NCBI GenBank assembly: GCA_947498125.1
Contig: CANMJH010000001.1
Location: forward strand, 248,001-312,000
Direction: 5' to 3'
Source: an uncultured Nioella sp.
GTDB taxonomy: Bacteria > Pseudomonadota > Alphaproteobacteria > Rhodobacterales > Rhodobacteraceae
Length of the DNA: 64,000 bases
The notes under the pieces were generated by a model. It had not been told where the DNA came from and searched no databases. It saw only the letters and a list, made by a program, of their open reading frames with translations. Within the stretch, counting starts at the first letter, position 1. Every line of letters starts with the position of its first letter. The translations under genes were made by a program, and so were the position numbers. Below are positions 45,653-53,682 of the stretch, one piece after another.

Positions 45653-45974
45653 TTTTTTAGGTCAGATCGTCAAGGGAACATTGCCTGTCAGCATTGAGGA
45701 TCGGCATTGCGCAGCAAGCTGCTTGACGCAGCGCGACCAAAATGCGCTGGCGCCCGCGCGCAATAGGCAATGCGCCGCCCGGCGTGATTTTGCCCGGCGA
45801 GCCTTTGCGAGGCGCGACTCGGGTTTTTGGCGGTCAGGCGCCGATACAGCGTAATGGCGCAGACCGTGTGAAAGGAATGGCAGTGCCGTTGGTCTTGTTT
45901 GGGGAAGGCGCCGAAACGCAACCAACTCACGGCGTGTTCACTTATTCAATCAATGGTTGCAAAGGAGCAAACCA
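45653..45974. other. Gene-free spacer with a GC-rich repeat-like stretch
   Basis: No credible gene is seen here. At about 45710-45843 the sequence is dense in short inverted repeats (for example AGCA-AGC-TGCT, GGCGCC, CGCGCG) and reads like an intergenic element of Rhodobacterales that I have seen described by its spurious small translations; this recollection is weak. The last 15 bases contain AAAGGAG for the EF-hand gene. It also must hold the promoters of the divergent sigma-factor and EF-hand genes. Confidence 0.4.
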
Positions 45975-46247
45975 ATGCGTTTTTCCCAACTCTTCCGCTC
46001 GGTCCGTGCCTATAGTCTGGCATTTGGCATCACAGGCGTATGTCTGATGACAGCGGCCTTCGCGGCTGAGGACATGATGATGGACACAGATGGTGACGGC
46101 CTGATTTCGTTGGCCGAGCTGCAATTTGCCTATCCTGAAATGACCCAAGAAATCTTCGCCGCAATCGACGCAGATGGCTCGGGTGCTTTGGATGAGCTAG
46201 AGCTGAGTGTCGCGATGGAAGCCGGCATTTTACCCTCCGAAGGTTAA
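45975..46247 (+). CDS. Secreted EF-hand calcium-binding protein
   Basis: ATG 45975 has AAAGGAG 7 bases upstream and gives 90 residues. After a Sec signal peptide (cleavage near MTAAFAAED) come two calcium-binding loops: D37-x-D39-x-D41-G-x-I-x3-E48 and D65-x-D67-x-S69-G-x5-E76. Both keep the calcium ligands at positions 1, 3, 5 and 12. The protein is small, acidic and probably periplasmic. Its partner is unknown; an ECF sigma gene lies divergently upstream. Confidence 0.88.
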   Translation: MRFSQLFRSVRAYSLAFGITGVCLMTAAFAAEDMMMDTDGDGLISLAELQFAYPEMTQEIFAAIDADGSGALDELELSVAMEAGILPSEG

Positions 46248-46365
46248 ACCGGCCGAACGCGCACTGTTGGCGGGCATGCCGGATCATGCAGTGCCGGGAG
46301 CTGCGAGGGACGTAAAAATCGCGCCCGGCAAATGCATCTAAGGCTTAGGACAGCCTGCCAAACGG

Positions 46366-46396
46366 ACGGGAGCGCCCAAAAACAGGGCGCTCCCGT
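46366..46396 (+). terminator. Strong hairpin after the EF-hand gene
   Basis: ACGGGAGCGCCC (46366-46377) pairs perfectly with GGGCGCTCCCGT (46385-46396) over a 7-base loop. There is no T run, but position and strength fit a terminator for the EF-hand gene, whose stop is at 46247. Confidence 0.65.
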
Positions 46397-46484
46397 TCAT
46401 GTGAAAGATTGTCGCTATGGCAGGTCTCGCGCCTGTGAACATTCTGGCTTAGACTGGCTTCATGAGCCTTAGGAGTGTTTAAGA

Positions 46485-47039
46485 ATGGCAGCGATACCGC
46501 CTGTTTGTGATTTTAACCGTCCCGCCCCAAATTTCACTCTCAAAGCTACCAATGGTCGGTCCTATAATTACTCGGATATTGCAGGGCAAAAGGGCACATT
46601 GATAATGTTCATTTGTAACCATTGTCCGTTTGTTTTGAAAGTCATAGACCGGATCACGCGTGAAGCGTCAGAGTTGCAGCTTTATGGAATTGGGGTGGCG
46701 GCAATCTGTTCAAACGATCCGATTAGCTACCCTTCTGACAGTTTTGAAAATATGGCCACGATGGCGATAGAACGGAAATTTTCCTTTCCCTATTTGCATG
46801 ACGCCGATCAAAGTGTTGCGCGGGAATATGACGCGATTTGTACGCCGGATTTCTTTGGGTTTAATGCCGAAGGAAAGCTGCAATATAGGGGCCGTCTGGA
46901 CGCGTCGCGATCCGAGGCCGATCCTGCAGACGTGGACCGCGATCTTTTTGAAGCTATGAAACTGATTTCCGCAACCGGGCAGGGGCCGCGCGACCAGATC
47001 CCGTCCATGGGATGCTCAATTAAATGGAAAGCCGCCTGA
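46485..47039 (+). CDS. Thioredoxin-family redoxin, cytosolic
   Basis: The 184-residue protein starts MAAIPPVCDFNRPAPNFTLKA and belongs to the peroxiredoxin-like/thioredoxin family with the active-site CNHC (C44 and C47) in MFICNHCPFV. It has an AhpC/TSA-like layout with SNDPISYPSDSFENM and PYLHDADQSVAREYDA. There is no signal peptide, so it works in the cytosol, probably as a thiol-disulfide reductase. Its last 16 bases overlap the start of the M28 peptidase gene, so the two are translationally coupled. Confidence 0.88.
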   Translation: MAAIPPVCDFNRPAPNFTLKATNGRSYNYSDIAGQKGTLIMFICNHCPFVLKVIDRITREASELQLYGIGVAAICSNDPISYPSDSFENMATMAIERKFSFPYLHDADQSVAREYDAICTPDFFGFNAEGKLQYRGRLDASRSEADPADVDRDLFEAMKLISATGQGPRDQIPSMGCSIKWKAA

Positions 47040-48040
47040 TACCCCATAAACTGAACCGGCGTAGATTCCTCGCTCTCGGCTTGGCGTCTTTGGGCGCGAC
47101 CGGCGCGCTGGCAGCGCCGGGTGCGGGTCTTGATAAGGTTCCTCTTGCTTCTGTTGGATTCGATATCGATCCACGTATGGGAGATGTTTTGGCAGGCATT
47201 TCCACCGAAAACCTGCGCCACGATATTGCTGCGCTCAGTGGCTTTCCGACCAGATGGACGCAAAGCCCGGATTTTCGCGCGGTCGAGGATTGGATGGCCA
47301 GCGCCATGGGCGCGGCAACGGCACAGGGCCAAGCGGTACTCCAACCCTACCTAACCCCGTCTGGCCAGACCCGGCATAACATCTTGTCGCATCAACCCGA
47401 TCTGTCCCGCCCGATAATCTTGGTCGGTGCGCATTTTGACAGTACATCCGAACAGCCCGCGCGCCTTGCACCGGGGGCCAATGATAATGCCAGCGGTGTT
47501 GCCGCCATGTTAGAAGCCGCGCGCCGTCTTGGTGGTCTGACCTTACAAAGCCAAGTGGTTTTTATTGCATTTTCGGGGGAGGAGCAGGGGTTTTGGGGAT
47601 CAACCGCCGCGGCAGCTGCCGCGCGCGCAGAGGGATGGAGCGTTGATCTTATGATCAACCTCGACATGTTAGGGCGCCGGGTTCCCATCCCCTCAACGCC
47701 GCTTTTTGTTGAGTATGATCAAGGCAATGCGGTTCATGCCAACAATGCCGCAGCGCGTGACTTTGGGGTGATGGCAGCTGGGCTTGCAAGCGAACTGACG
47801 GCGCTGGAGACAACGCATACTGATATCTGGGGAAGCGACTACATGCCCTTTGAAGCCGAGGGATATCCATGTATCGGCTTCTATGATGGCGGCGCTGATA
47901 CTGCCGAATATCACTCGACTCAAGATACGATCGGTCAGATCGACTTTGACAGGCTTACAGAAGTGACCCACCTCTTGGTTGCAAGTATTTTGACCGTTGC
48001 CGCCGGCGCCGGGCCGACAAGGGCCCAAGCGCAAGATTAA
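47024..48040 (+). CDS. Tat-exported M28-family metallopeptidase
   Basis: The 338-residue protein begins MESRLIPHKLNRRRFLALGLAS, a twin-arginine-type signal (RRRFLAL). The M28 dizinc ligands are all visible: H137 (VGAHFDS), D154 (GANDNASG), E186/E187 (SGEEQG), D214 (NLDM) and H297 (EYHSTQD). It is most likely a periplasmic aminopeptidase. The ATG at 47024 lies inside the end of the thioredoxin gene, which argues for coupling. It is followed 24 bases later by the convergent ilvN stop. Confidence 0.92.
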   Translation: MESRLIPHKLNRRRFLALGLASLGATGALAAPGAGLDKVPLASVGFDIDPRMGDVLAGISTENLRHDIAALSGFPTRWTQSPDFRAVEDWMASAMGAATAQGQAVLQPYLTPSGQTRHNILSHQPDLSRPIILVGAHFDSTSEQPARLAPGANDNASGVAAMLEAARRLGGLTLQSQVVFIAFSGEEQGFWGSTAAAAAARAEGWSVDLMINLDMLGRRVPIPSTPLFVEYDQGNAVHANNAAARDFGVMAAGLASELTALETTHTDIWGSDYMPFEAEGYPCIGFYDGGADTAEYHSTQDTIGQIDFDRLTEVTHLLVASILTVAAGAGPTRAQAQD

Positions 48041-48063
48041 GGAGCTTTCACCGCAAAAAGCGT

Positions 48064-48624
48064 TTACGCGCCGCGCAACATGGCTGCAACGCCGGTGCGG
48101 GAGACGCGGACAGATCCAAGCGGGCGCATCAGATCACTGAATGCATCGATCTTTTCTGGGGTGCCTGTCATTTCGAAAATGAAACTTTCCAGCGTTGAAT
48201 CGACGACATTTGCTCGGAAGATCTCGGCAATACGCAGCGCCTCGACACGGTGGTCGCCTTTGCCTTTGAACTTGATCAGGGCCAATTCGCGGCTGACATG
48301 CGGGCCAGCAACGGTCAGGTCATAAACTTCATGGACGGGGACCATACGTTCTAGCTGCATCTTGATCTGATGGATGATCTGAGGCGTACCTGAGGTCACG
48401 ATATTGATGCGCGACAGGTGACCTTCGTGATCGACTTCGGCCACGGTAAGGCTGTCGATGTTATACCCCCGCCCGGAAAAGAGGCCGATGACACGGGCCA
48501 GAACGCCCGCTTCGTTATCGACGAGAATGGCCAGCGTGTGGGATTCGATCACATCAGACAGGTGACTGCGCAAATCATAGGCAGAATGGCTGGTCGAGCC
48601 TTTTTCGATATTGAGAGGGGACAT
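48064..48624 (-). CDS. ilvN: Acetolactate synthase small (regulatory) subunit
   Basis: IlvN binds branched-chain amino acids and imposes feedback inhibition on the large subunit. ATG 48624 with AAGGAA 6 bases upstream gives 186 residues (MSPLNIEKGSTSHSAYDLRS). The ACT domain is LAILVDNEAGVLARVIGLFSGRGYNIDSL in pieces, and the C-terminal ALS_ss domain begins near the catalytic-subunit contact region. The frame upstream to 48678 is not chosen because it overlaps the preceding gene without a binding site. It starts 1 base after the GT87 gene stop and is the last gene of the ilv operon. Confidence 0.97.
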   Translation of the reverse strand: MSPLNIEKGSTSHSAYDLRSHLSDVIESHTLAILVDNEAGVLARVIGLFSGRGYNIDSLTVAEVDHEGHLSRINIVTSGTPQIIHQIKMQLERMVPVHEVYDLTVAGPHVSRELALIKFKGKGDHRVEALRIAEIFRANVVDSTLESFIFEMTGTPEKIDAFSDLMRPLGSVRVSRTGVAAMLRGA

Positions 48625-48625
48625 G

Positions 48626-49888
48626 TCAGGTTCCTTGTGATGAAGGGGGCTTGGCGCGCAATGCGGTGACCACGGCAATGAGGGTCACAACAAAAGCAAG
48701 GACAAGAATGGGGGATGAAAAGGGGCGGATCGGGGCAAACTCGTTCCCGAAAATGACACGGGCAACCATGACCGGACCGACGCCCAGCCACAAAAGGGTC
48801 GAGATGCACAGGCCGGGCAAATTCGGTTGCAATGCGCCAGAGCGCAACAGGAATAGCAAAAGCGGGACAAGCAGCGTCGCCTCGTAATGCCACATATAGG
48901 GGCTGGTCACCAAAAGACCGGCGATCAACATTGCGAATTTAAGGTCCATACCGATATCGCGGCGTCGCCAGATCAGAAAGATCGCGATGGCCGCTGTAAT
49001 GGCCAAGGAAAACTGCGTGGCAAATGCAATCGTTTCATTGACGCCCAGCATGGTCAGGATCGAAAACGCGCTGATCATCTGGTCATCTTCGCCGATATTG
49101 CTGCGCATTTGATTGAAATGCTGCTCGCCCATCTCGAAGAATGCTGTCCAGTACTCCATGCCAAAGGCGAGTGTTCCGGCCAAGACAATCAAAATTGCGG
49201 TGCCCGCAGCCGAAAAGATCACGCGCCAATAGCCGCCAGCGAGCAACGCTACAGGGATTAAAAGGCCAAGCTGCGGTTTCATGGTCAGCAGCCCGATCAT
49301 GACCCCTGCCGCAACATAGCGGCCATCGCGCAGAAAGCCGAGCCCGGCAATCAACCCTGCCGTCCAAAGGATAGGTGTTTGGCCAAGCATATAAGCCGCA
49401 ATGGTTGTTGGCGCAAAAGCGAGGGCCAGCCAAAGCCCCGGCGCGCCGCGGGTGAACATCCGTAATGCCGCCAAAAGCGCTATGGCTGAAACGGTATTGT
49501 AAAGGGCCCATGCCGTGAAAAAGGGCAGCGTTCCTAAGGGCATAAGCAGTATTAAATACCCTGCAGGATAGACCCATGGCAGCCATTCGGCCTCTTCTAC
49601 CTGATGAATGGCAAACAGCGCATCGAGATCAAAAGCAGCCACTGCATTGCCCTCAAGCGCAAGCTGCGCAGCAGACCAGAAGACGATGAAATCGATCCCA
49701 AATGTAACGTCGCCGGCATTCTCGACATGGCGCATCATCAAATAGCACCAGAACGCCAAAATCGCGATGACGATACCTGCGCCAATCACGCCGATGCGAA
49801 AAGTGTTTTGACCCTTGTAAGGAGCAAGAGCGGCAGCGTCTTCGGCCTGAGCAAGAGCCGCGTGGTGATCATATTTATCCGTCGTCAT
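48626..49888 (-). CDS. GT87 (DUF2029)-type polytopic membrane glycosyltransferase
   Basis: The 420-residue protein has about ten hydrophobic helices in the layout of polyprenol-phosphate-mannose-dependent GT87 enzymes (DUF2029). After an acidic cytosolic leader the first loop carries the conserved acid in GIDFIVFWSAAQLALEGN, followed by YPAGYLILLMPLG and later TMKPQLGLLIPVALLAGG. This suggests transfer of a sugar from a lipid-phosphate donor on the outer face. It sits between ilvB and ilvN: its start overlaps the preceding TPR gene by 4 bases and its stop is 1 base before ilvN. Confidence 0.85.
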   Translation of the reverse strand: MTTDKYDHHAALAQAEDAAALAPYKGQNTFRIGVIGAGIVIAILAFWCYLMMRHVENAGDVTFGIDFIVFWSAAQLALEGNAVAAFDLDALFAIHQVEEAEWLPWVYPAGYLILLMPLGTLPFFTAWALYNTVSAIALLAALRMFTRGAPGLWLALAFAPTTIAAYMLGQTPILWTAGLIAGLGFLRDGRYVAAGVMIGLLTMKPQLGLLIPVALLAGGYWRVIFSAAGTAILIVLAGTLAFGMEYWTAFFEMGEQHFNQMRSNIGEDDQMISAFSILTMLGVNETIAFATQFSLAITAAIAIFLIWRRRDIGMDLKFAMLIAGLLVTSPYMWHYEATLLVPLLLFLLRSGALQPNLPGLCISTLLWLGVGPVMVARVIFGNEFAPIRPFSSPILVLAFVVTLIAVVTALRAKPPSSQGT

Positions 49889-51696
49889 TGGCTCACCTGA
49901 CCTGCATCGCGTGGTTCTGCGGCATATCCATATTGATCAATCCAGCGCTCTAGCGGGTCCATGACAGATGCCATCTGGCGTTCGTAATTGCGCCAACGCC
50001 CTGCGGCGGAACGATAGAGCTTTTGCGATACCTGGCGATAACTGGCCGTGCGAACAACGCGCGCGCTTTCGTGGAAACGGTCCATTTGGTCAAGCCAGCT
50101 TAGCTCGCAAAACTCCAAAACCGGCGTCACGGTGCCTTTAAGATCATGTACAAGATCTTCATATCTGATCTCGATAACATTCAGATCCAATTTATCCCGG
50201 TAGGTTTGCCACAAACACATGGTTTTATCATAGAGCCGGGCAGTTGCCTCTAGGTCGCGGAAGGTATCCATTGCATCGTTCAGCGCAAAATTCTGCATGA
50301 AACAGCTCAGCACAACGTCGCAGGGATGGCGCAGGGACATGATGAATTTCGAATGAGGGAACATCCTGTGAATGGAAGCGGCCTCAACAAGGTTAAGGGG
50401 CAATTTGTCAAAAGCAATGCGACCATCAAGCGATGCCCCGGTCGCAGTTTTGAAGTCCGCCCAATAGGCTTTCGTTCGCTTGCTTGCCTCGTCAGCGCTA
50501 AGCGCGGCAAGGTCGTCGGCCTCATGCGTTGGTCTGATACCATTCGCCAACCCATGCACCATCGGCACTTCTTCTGCCAAAAGCGTTTTGGGATGCGCCA
50601 TTAGGATCGTTTCCAGCAACGTCGTGCCCGAACGAGGGAAGCCTACCATAAAAACCGGTTGCTGCCCGTCTTTCGCTGCGGTCCAGCTTTGCTGGGTTAG
50701 GGCAGTGGCTGCGGCTAGTTTTGCCTCGACCCGGTCGAGGTAGCGCGACGCGGATATATCCCCGCGCCCCTCAAAACGCGCAGCTGCTGCATTCATTGCG
50801 CTATAAGCGTCGAAGGCTGCACCGTAATCGCCGACTTCGTGCAATGCGCGGGCATGATGAACATGAGCGGTTGCTTGGCTGCGCGCAGACATCTTAGCGA
50901 TCGGCAAAAGATTTGCAGCCGTGATGACGTCTTGAGATTTTCCCAGACGGCTTAGCCATACCAAACGATTGAGCGCGAGGCTTGGCTCACCGCTTAAATG
51001 GCCTTCTGCCTCGGTCAGGGCAGCGTCCAGATCATCCAGCCGGTTGAGCCGTTCCAGCATTTTGCACAAGGCGTCCCAGGTTGCTGGCTCATTTGGGTTT
51101 ATAGCGGCGGCTTTGCGCAGATGGGTTTCCGCGGCCTCCAGATTGTCCAAATCCATTTCGGCCAAACCAATGGCGACATGCACAGCCGCGTTTTGCGGCG
51201 CGACATCCAAAGCCGCCCGCGCGGCGGCGCGCGCTTCGGTGGCCTGACCTTTGATACGCAGCAGCGATGACATGCTGATATAGGCATCGGGGCGCATTGG
51301 GTCGGCCCTGAGCGCATGATCAAAGACGCGCATTGCTTCGTTGCTGCGCCCAGAGGCTTCAAGCGCATTGCCAAGCGCATTGGCAACGTCGCCCAACACG
51401 GGCTGAGTTTTGAGAAGGGGCTCTGCGCTTTTCAATATCCCGGCCCAATCTTGTGCTTGAAACTGGCGCTGAACCCGCCGTCGACGCGCCGTTTGATCCG
51501 GCGACAACGGTGGTTCAGATTTCGCCACGGGTCCTAAGCTGGCCAAAAGCCGCCGGGCCTTGCCGTCGCGCGCATTCCTATACAGGTGCTTGCGCAGCAA
51601 GGCCGCCGCCTGAGCCGGTTGCCCTTGCCCAATCAATGCAGTCGCATGATTAAGCACGGCAACCGATCCGGGTGCTGTGACGGGTGCTTTTGGCAT
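49885..51696 (-). CDS. TPR-containing sulfotransferase family protein
   Basis: The 603-residue protein has an N-terminal tetratricopeptide region (about 20-310, clear repeats at 100-165 and 170-205) and a C-terminal sulfotransferase domain. The PAPS 5'-phosphosulfate loop is GFPRSGTTLLE at 352-362, and RHPCDVVLSCFMQ follows as the 3'-phosphate-type motif. No signal peptide is visible, so it is cytosolic or peripheral. It starts 12 bases after the ilvB stop and overlaps the GT87 start by 4 bases. Sulfation of a carbohydrate, lipid or peptide is likely; the acceptor is unknown. Confidence 0.92.
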   Translation of the reverse strand: MPKAPVTAPGSVAVLNHATALIGQGQPAQAAALLRKHLYRNARDGKARRLLASLGPVAKSEPPLSPDQTARRRRVQRQFQAQDWAGILKSAEPLLKTQPVLGDVANALGNALEASGRSNEAMRVFDHALRADPMRPDAYISMSSLLRIKGQATEARAAARAALDVAPQNAAVHVAIGLAEMDLDNLEAAETHLRKAAAINPNEPATWDALCKMLERLNRLDDLDAALTEAEGHLSGEPSLALNRLVWLSRLGKSQDVITAANLLPIAKMSARSQATAHVHHARALHEVGDYGAAFDAYSAMNAAAARFEGRGDISASRYLDRVEAKLAAATALTQQSWTAAKDGQQPVFMVGFPRSGTTLLETILMAHPKTLLAEEVPMVHGLANGIRPTHEADDLAALSADEASKRTKAYWADFKTATGASLDGRIAFDKLPLNLVEAASIHRMFPHSKFIMSLRHPCDVVLSCFMQNFALNDAMDTFRDLEATARLYDKTMCLWQTYRDKLDLNVIEIRYEDLVHDLKGTVTPVLEFCELSWLDQMDRFHESARVVRTASYRQVSQKLYRSAAGRWRNYERQMASVMDPLERWIDQYGYAAEPRDAGQVSQ

Positions 51697-51708
51697 CGCT
51701 CTTGTCCT

Positions 51709-53460
51709 TTAGACCAGAACCGAGTCCTTAGCGTCGATTGCGCCTTGGGTATCGGCCTCGCCTAGCAGCATATCATTATGCGCCTTGCCCGAGGGGATCA
51801 TCGGGAAGCAGTTTTCGTGCTTCTCTACAAGACAATCAAAAATCACCGGACCGTCATAGTCCAGCATTTCCATGATCGCATCATCCAGATCTTTGGGATC
51901 GCTGCAACGAATGCCTTTGGCCCCAAATGCCTCGGCCAATTTTACGAAATCGGGCAGGGCTTCGGACCAGCTATGCGAATAACGTTCGCCGTGCAGAAGT
52001 TCCTGCCACTGACGGACCATTCCCAGACGCTCGTTGTTCAGGATGAACTGTTTGACCGGCAGGCGATATTGCGTCGCTGTGCCCATCTCTTGCATGTTCA
52101 TCAACCACGAGGCTTCGCCGGCAACATTCACGACCAGCGAGTTAGGATGTGCAACCTGCACGCCGACCGAGGCCGGAACACCATAGCCCATCGTGCCCAA
52201 GCCACCGGACGTCATCCAACGGTTCGGATCTTCAAAGCCCAAGAACTGCGCCGCCCACATCTGGTGTTGGCCAACCTCGGTGGTGATATAACGGTCGCGA
52301 TCCTTGGTCAGGGCCTCAAGACGCTCAAGCGCATATTGCGGCTTGATGATCGTGTCTGACGCTTTGTAGGTCAGGCAACGCACTTCGCGCCATTCCGAGA
52401 TTTGCGCCTGCCATTTGGCAATGCCTTCCGCATTGGTTTTGCGTCCGCGCGATTTCCAGACCTTCAGCAGATCCTCAAGCACATGGCCAACATCGCCAAT
52501 GATCGGGAAATCGGCATGGATTACCTTATTGATCGAGCTTGGGTCGATATCGATATGCGCCTTGCGGCTGCCCGGGCTGAAATCAGCAATCCGTCCGGTG
52601 ATCCGGTCGTCAAACCGAGCGCCAACACAGATCATCAGGTCACAGCCATGCATGGCCATGTTCGCTTCATAAAGCCCATGCATGCCGAGCATACCCAGCC
52701 AGTTCTTTCCCGATGCCGGGTAAGAGCCAAGCCCCATCAGGGTCGATGTGATCGGAACATTGGTGGCATCCACCAATTCGCGCAGCAATTGATTGGCGCC
52801 GGGGCCCGAATTGATGACGCCGCCGCCGGTATAGAAAATCGGCCGCTCTGCAGTTTCCAACGCTTCAACCAAAGCCGTGATCATCTCAATATCGCCCTTT
52901 ACTTGCGGGCGATAATGCGAGGGGCTTTCCTTTGGCTTTTTCTTATAGGTGCCGGTCGCGAACTGAACGTCCTTGGGGATATCGATCACGACTGGGCCAG
53001 GGCGGCCAGTTGTGGCGATATAAAACCCTTCGTGAATGGTGGACGCCAGATTGTCGGTGTCCTTCACAAGCCAATTCATCTTGGTGCAGGGGCGGGTGAT
53101 GCCAACTGTGTCGGCCTCTTGGAACGCATCCGAGCCAATAACAAAGGTCGGAACCTGACCAGTTAGAACAACAAGAGGGATCGAATCCATCAGCGCATCG
53201 GTGATGCCGGTCACGGCATTTGTCGCGCCGGGCCCCGAAGTAACCAGAACCACACCGGGTTTACCGGTGGAACGGGCATAGCCCTCGGCTGCATGTACCG
53301 CGCCTTGTTCGTGACGCACGAGGATATGGCGGATCTCATTTTGTTGAAAGATCTCGTCATAGATCGGTAGCACAGCGCCGCCGGGATAGCCGAATACAGT
53401 GTCGACACCCTGTTCCTTCAGGGCTTCGACTACCATTTTGGCGCCGGTCATCTCAGTCAT
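51709..53460 (-). CDS. ilvB: Acetolactate synthase large (catalytic) subunit
   Basis: This TPP enzyme makes acetolactate or acetohydroxybutyrate, the first step of valine, leucine and isoleucine synthesis. The 583-residue protein has catalytic E51 in RHEQGAVHAAEG, FAD/TPP domain motifs and a C-terminal TPP site, which reads G448-E-A-S instead of the usual G-D-G/A, with N475-N476 later. The change from Asp to Glu at 449 seems to be lineage-specific. The start ATG 53460 is followed by MTEMTGAKMVVEALKEQGVD, the family start. It is controlled by a leader-peptide attenuator upstream. Confidence 0.96.
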   Translation of the reverse strand: MTEMTGAKMVVEALKEQGVDTVFGYPGGAVLPIYDEIFQQNEIRHILVRHEQGAVHAAEGYARSTGKPGVVLVTSGPGATNAVTGITDALMDSIPLVVLTGQVPTFVIGSDAFQEADTVGITRPCTKMNWLVKDTDNLASTIHEGFYIATTGRPGPVVIDIPKDVQFATGTYKKKPKESPSHYRPQVKGDIEMITALVEALETAERPIFYTGGGVINSGPGANQLLRELVDATNVPITSTLMGLGSYPASGKNWLGMLGMHGLYEANMAMHGCDLMICVGARFDDRITGRIADFSPGSRKAHIDIDPSSINKVIHADFPIIGDVGHVLEDLLKVWKSRGRKTNAEGIAKWQAQISEWREVRCLTYKASDTIIKPQYALERLEALTKDRDRYITTEVGQHQMWAAQFLGFEDPNRWMTSGGLGTMGYGVPASVGVQVAHPNSLVVNVAGEASWLMNMQEMGTATQYRLPVKQFILNNERLGMVRQWQELLHGERYSHSWSEALPDFVKLAEAFGAKGIRCSDPKDLDDAIMEMLDYDGPVIFDCLVEKHENCFPMIPSGKAHNDMLLGEADTQGAIDAKDSVLV

Positions 53461-53520
53461 CGATCTTGCTCCTTACCAAGTTGGCCGTTTCATGGCCGTG
53501 GTCTCAATTCATTATCACAT

Positions 53521-53551
53521 AAAAAAGCCCCCGGACCGTTTGGGCGGGGGC
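53521..53551 (-). terminator. Attenuator terminator upstream of ilvB
   Basis: On the minus strand GCCCCCG (53551-53545) pairs with CGGGGGC (53533-53527) and is followed by six T (53526-53521). It lies 60 bases ahead of the ilvB start and downstream of a leader peptide. Its 5' arm overlaps the alternative pairing CCATGCGC at 53557-53550, so both structures cannot form together. Confidence 0.85.
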
Positions 53552-53576
53552 GCATGGTTACCGATTATGGTTGTCG

Positions 53577-53624
53577 TTACCGACCCATGCGCTGTTTTCT
53601 GACTAGTACGAGAATGCAACGCAT
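53577..53624 (-). CDS. ilv leader peptide, 15 residues (attenuation control)
   Basis: Reading from ATG 53624 the peptide is MRCILVLVRKQRMGR, with five successive branched-chain codons ATT-CTC-GTA-CTA-GTC at 53615-53601 and AAGGAG 8 bases upstream. This is the classical design of an Ile/Leu/Val leader peptide. Segment 2 (GCGCATGG, 53592-53585, inside the last codons) can pair with segment 3 (CCATGCGC, 53557-53550) as antiterminator, and also with segment 1 at the start codon (ATGCG, 53624-53620). A ribosome stalled at the regulatory codons leaves segment 2 free and prevents the terminator. Confidence 0.88.
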   Translation of the reverse strand: MRCILVLVRKQRMGR

Positions 53625-53653
53625 TCGTCCGGCTCCTTTTTGCGAGTGCGGCG

Positions 53654-53682
53654 ACACTATGAAGGTGAATCGGGGGCGTCAA
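53654..53682 (-). promoter_or_regulatory. Promoter of the ilv attenuator operon
   Basis: On the minus strand TTGACG (53682-53677) is separated by 17 bases from TAGTGT (53659-53654); a 15-base spacing to CATAGT is also possible. This puts the start of transcription near 53647, about 20 bases before the leader ATG, which is a normal length for attenuation leaders. Confidence 0.55.

Noticed and set aside
45662-45925. 87-codon minus-strand frame in the sigma/EF-hand spacer
   Set aside because: Arg/Ala-rich translation of a repeat-like GC stretch with no binding site; better explained as an intergenic element.
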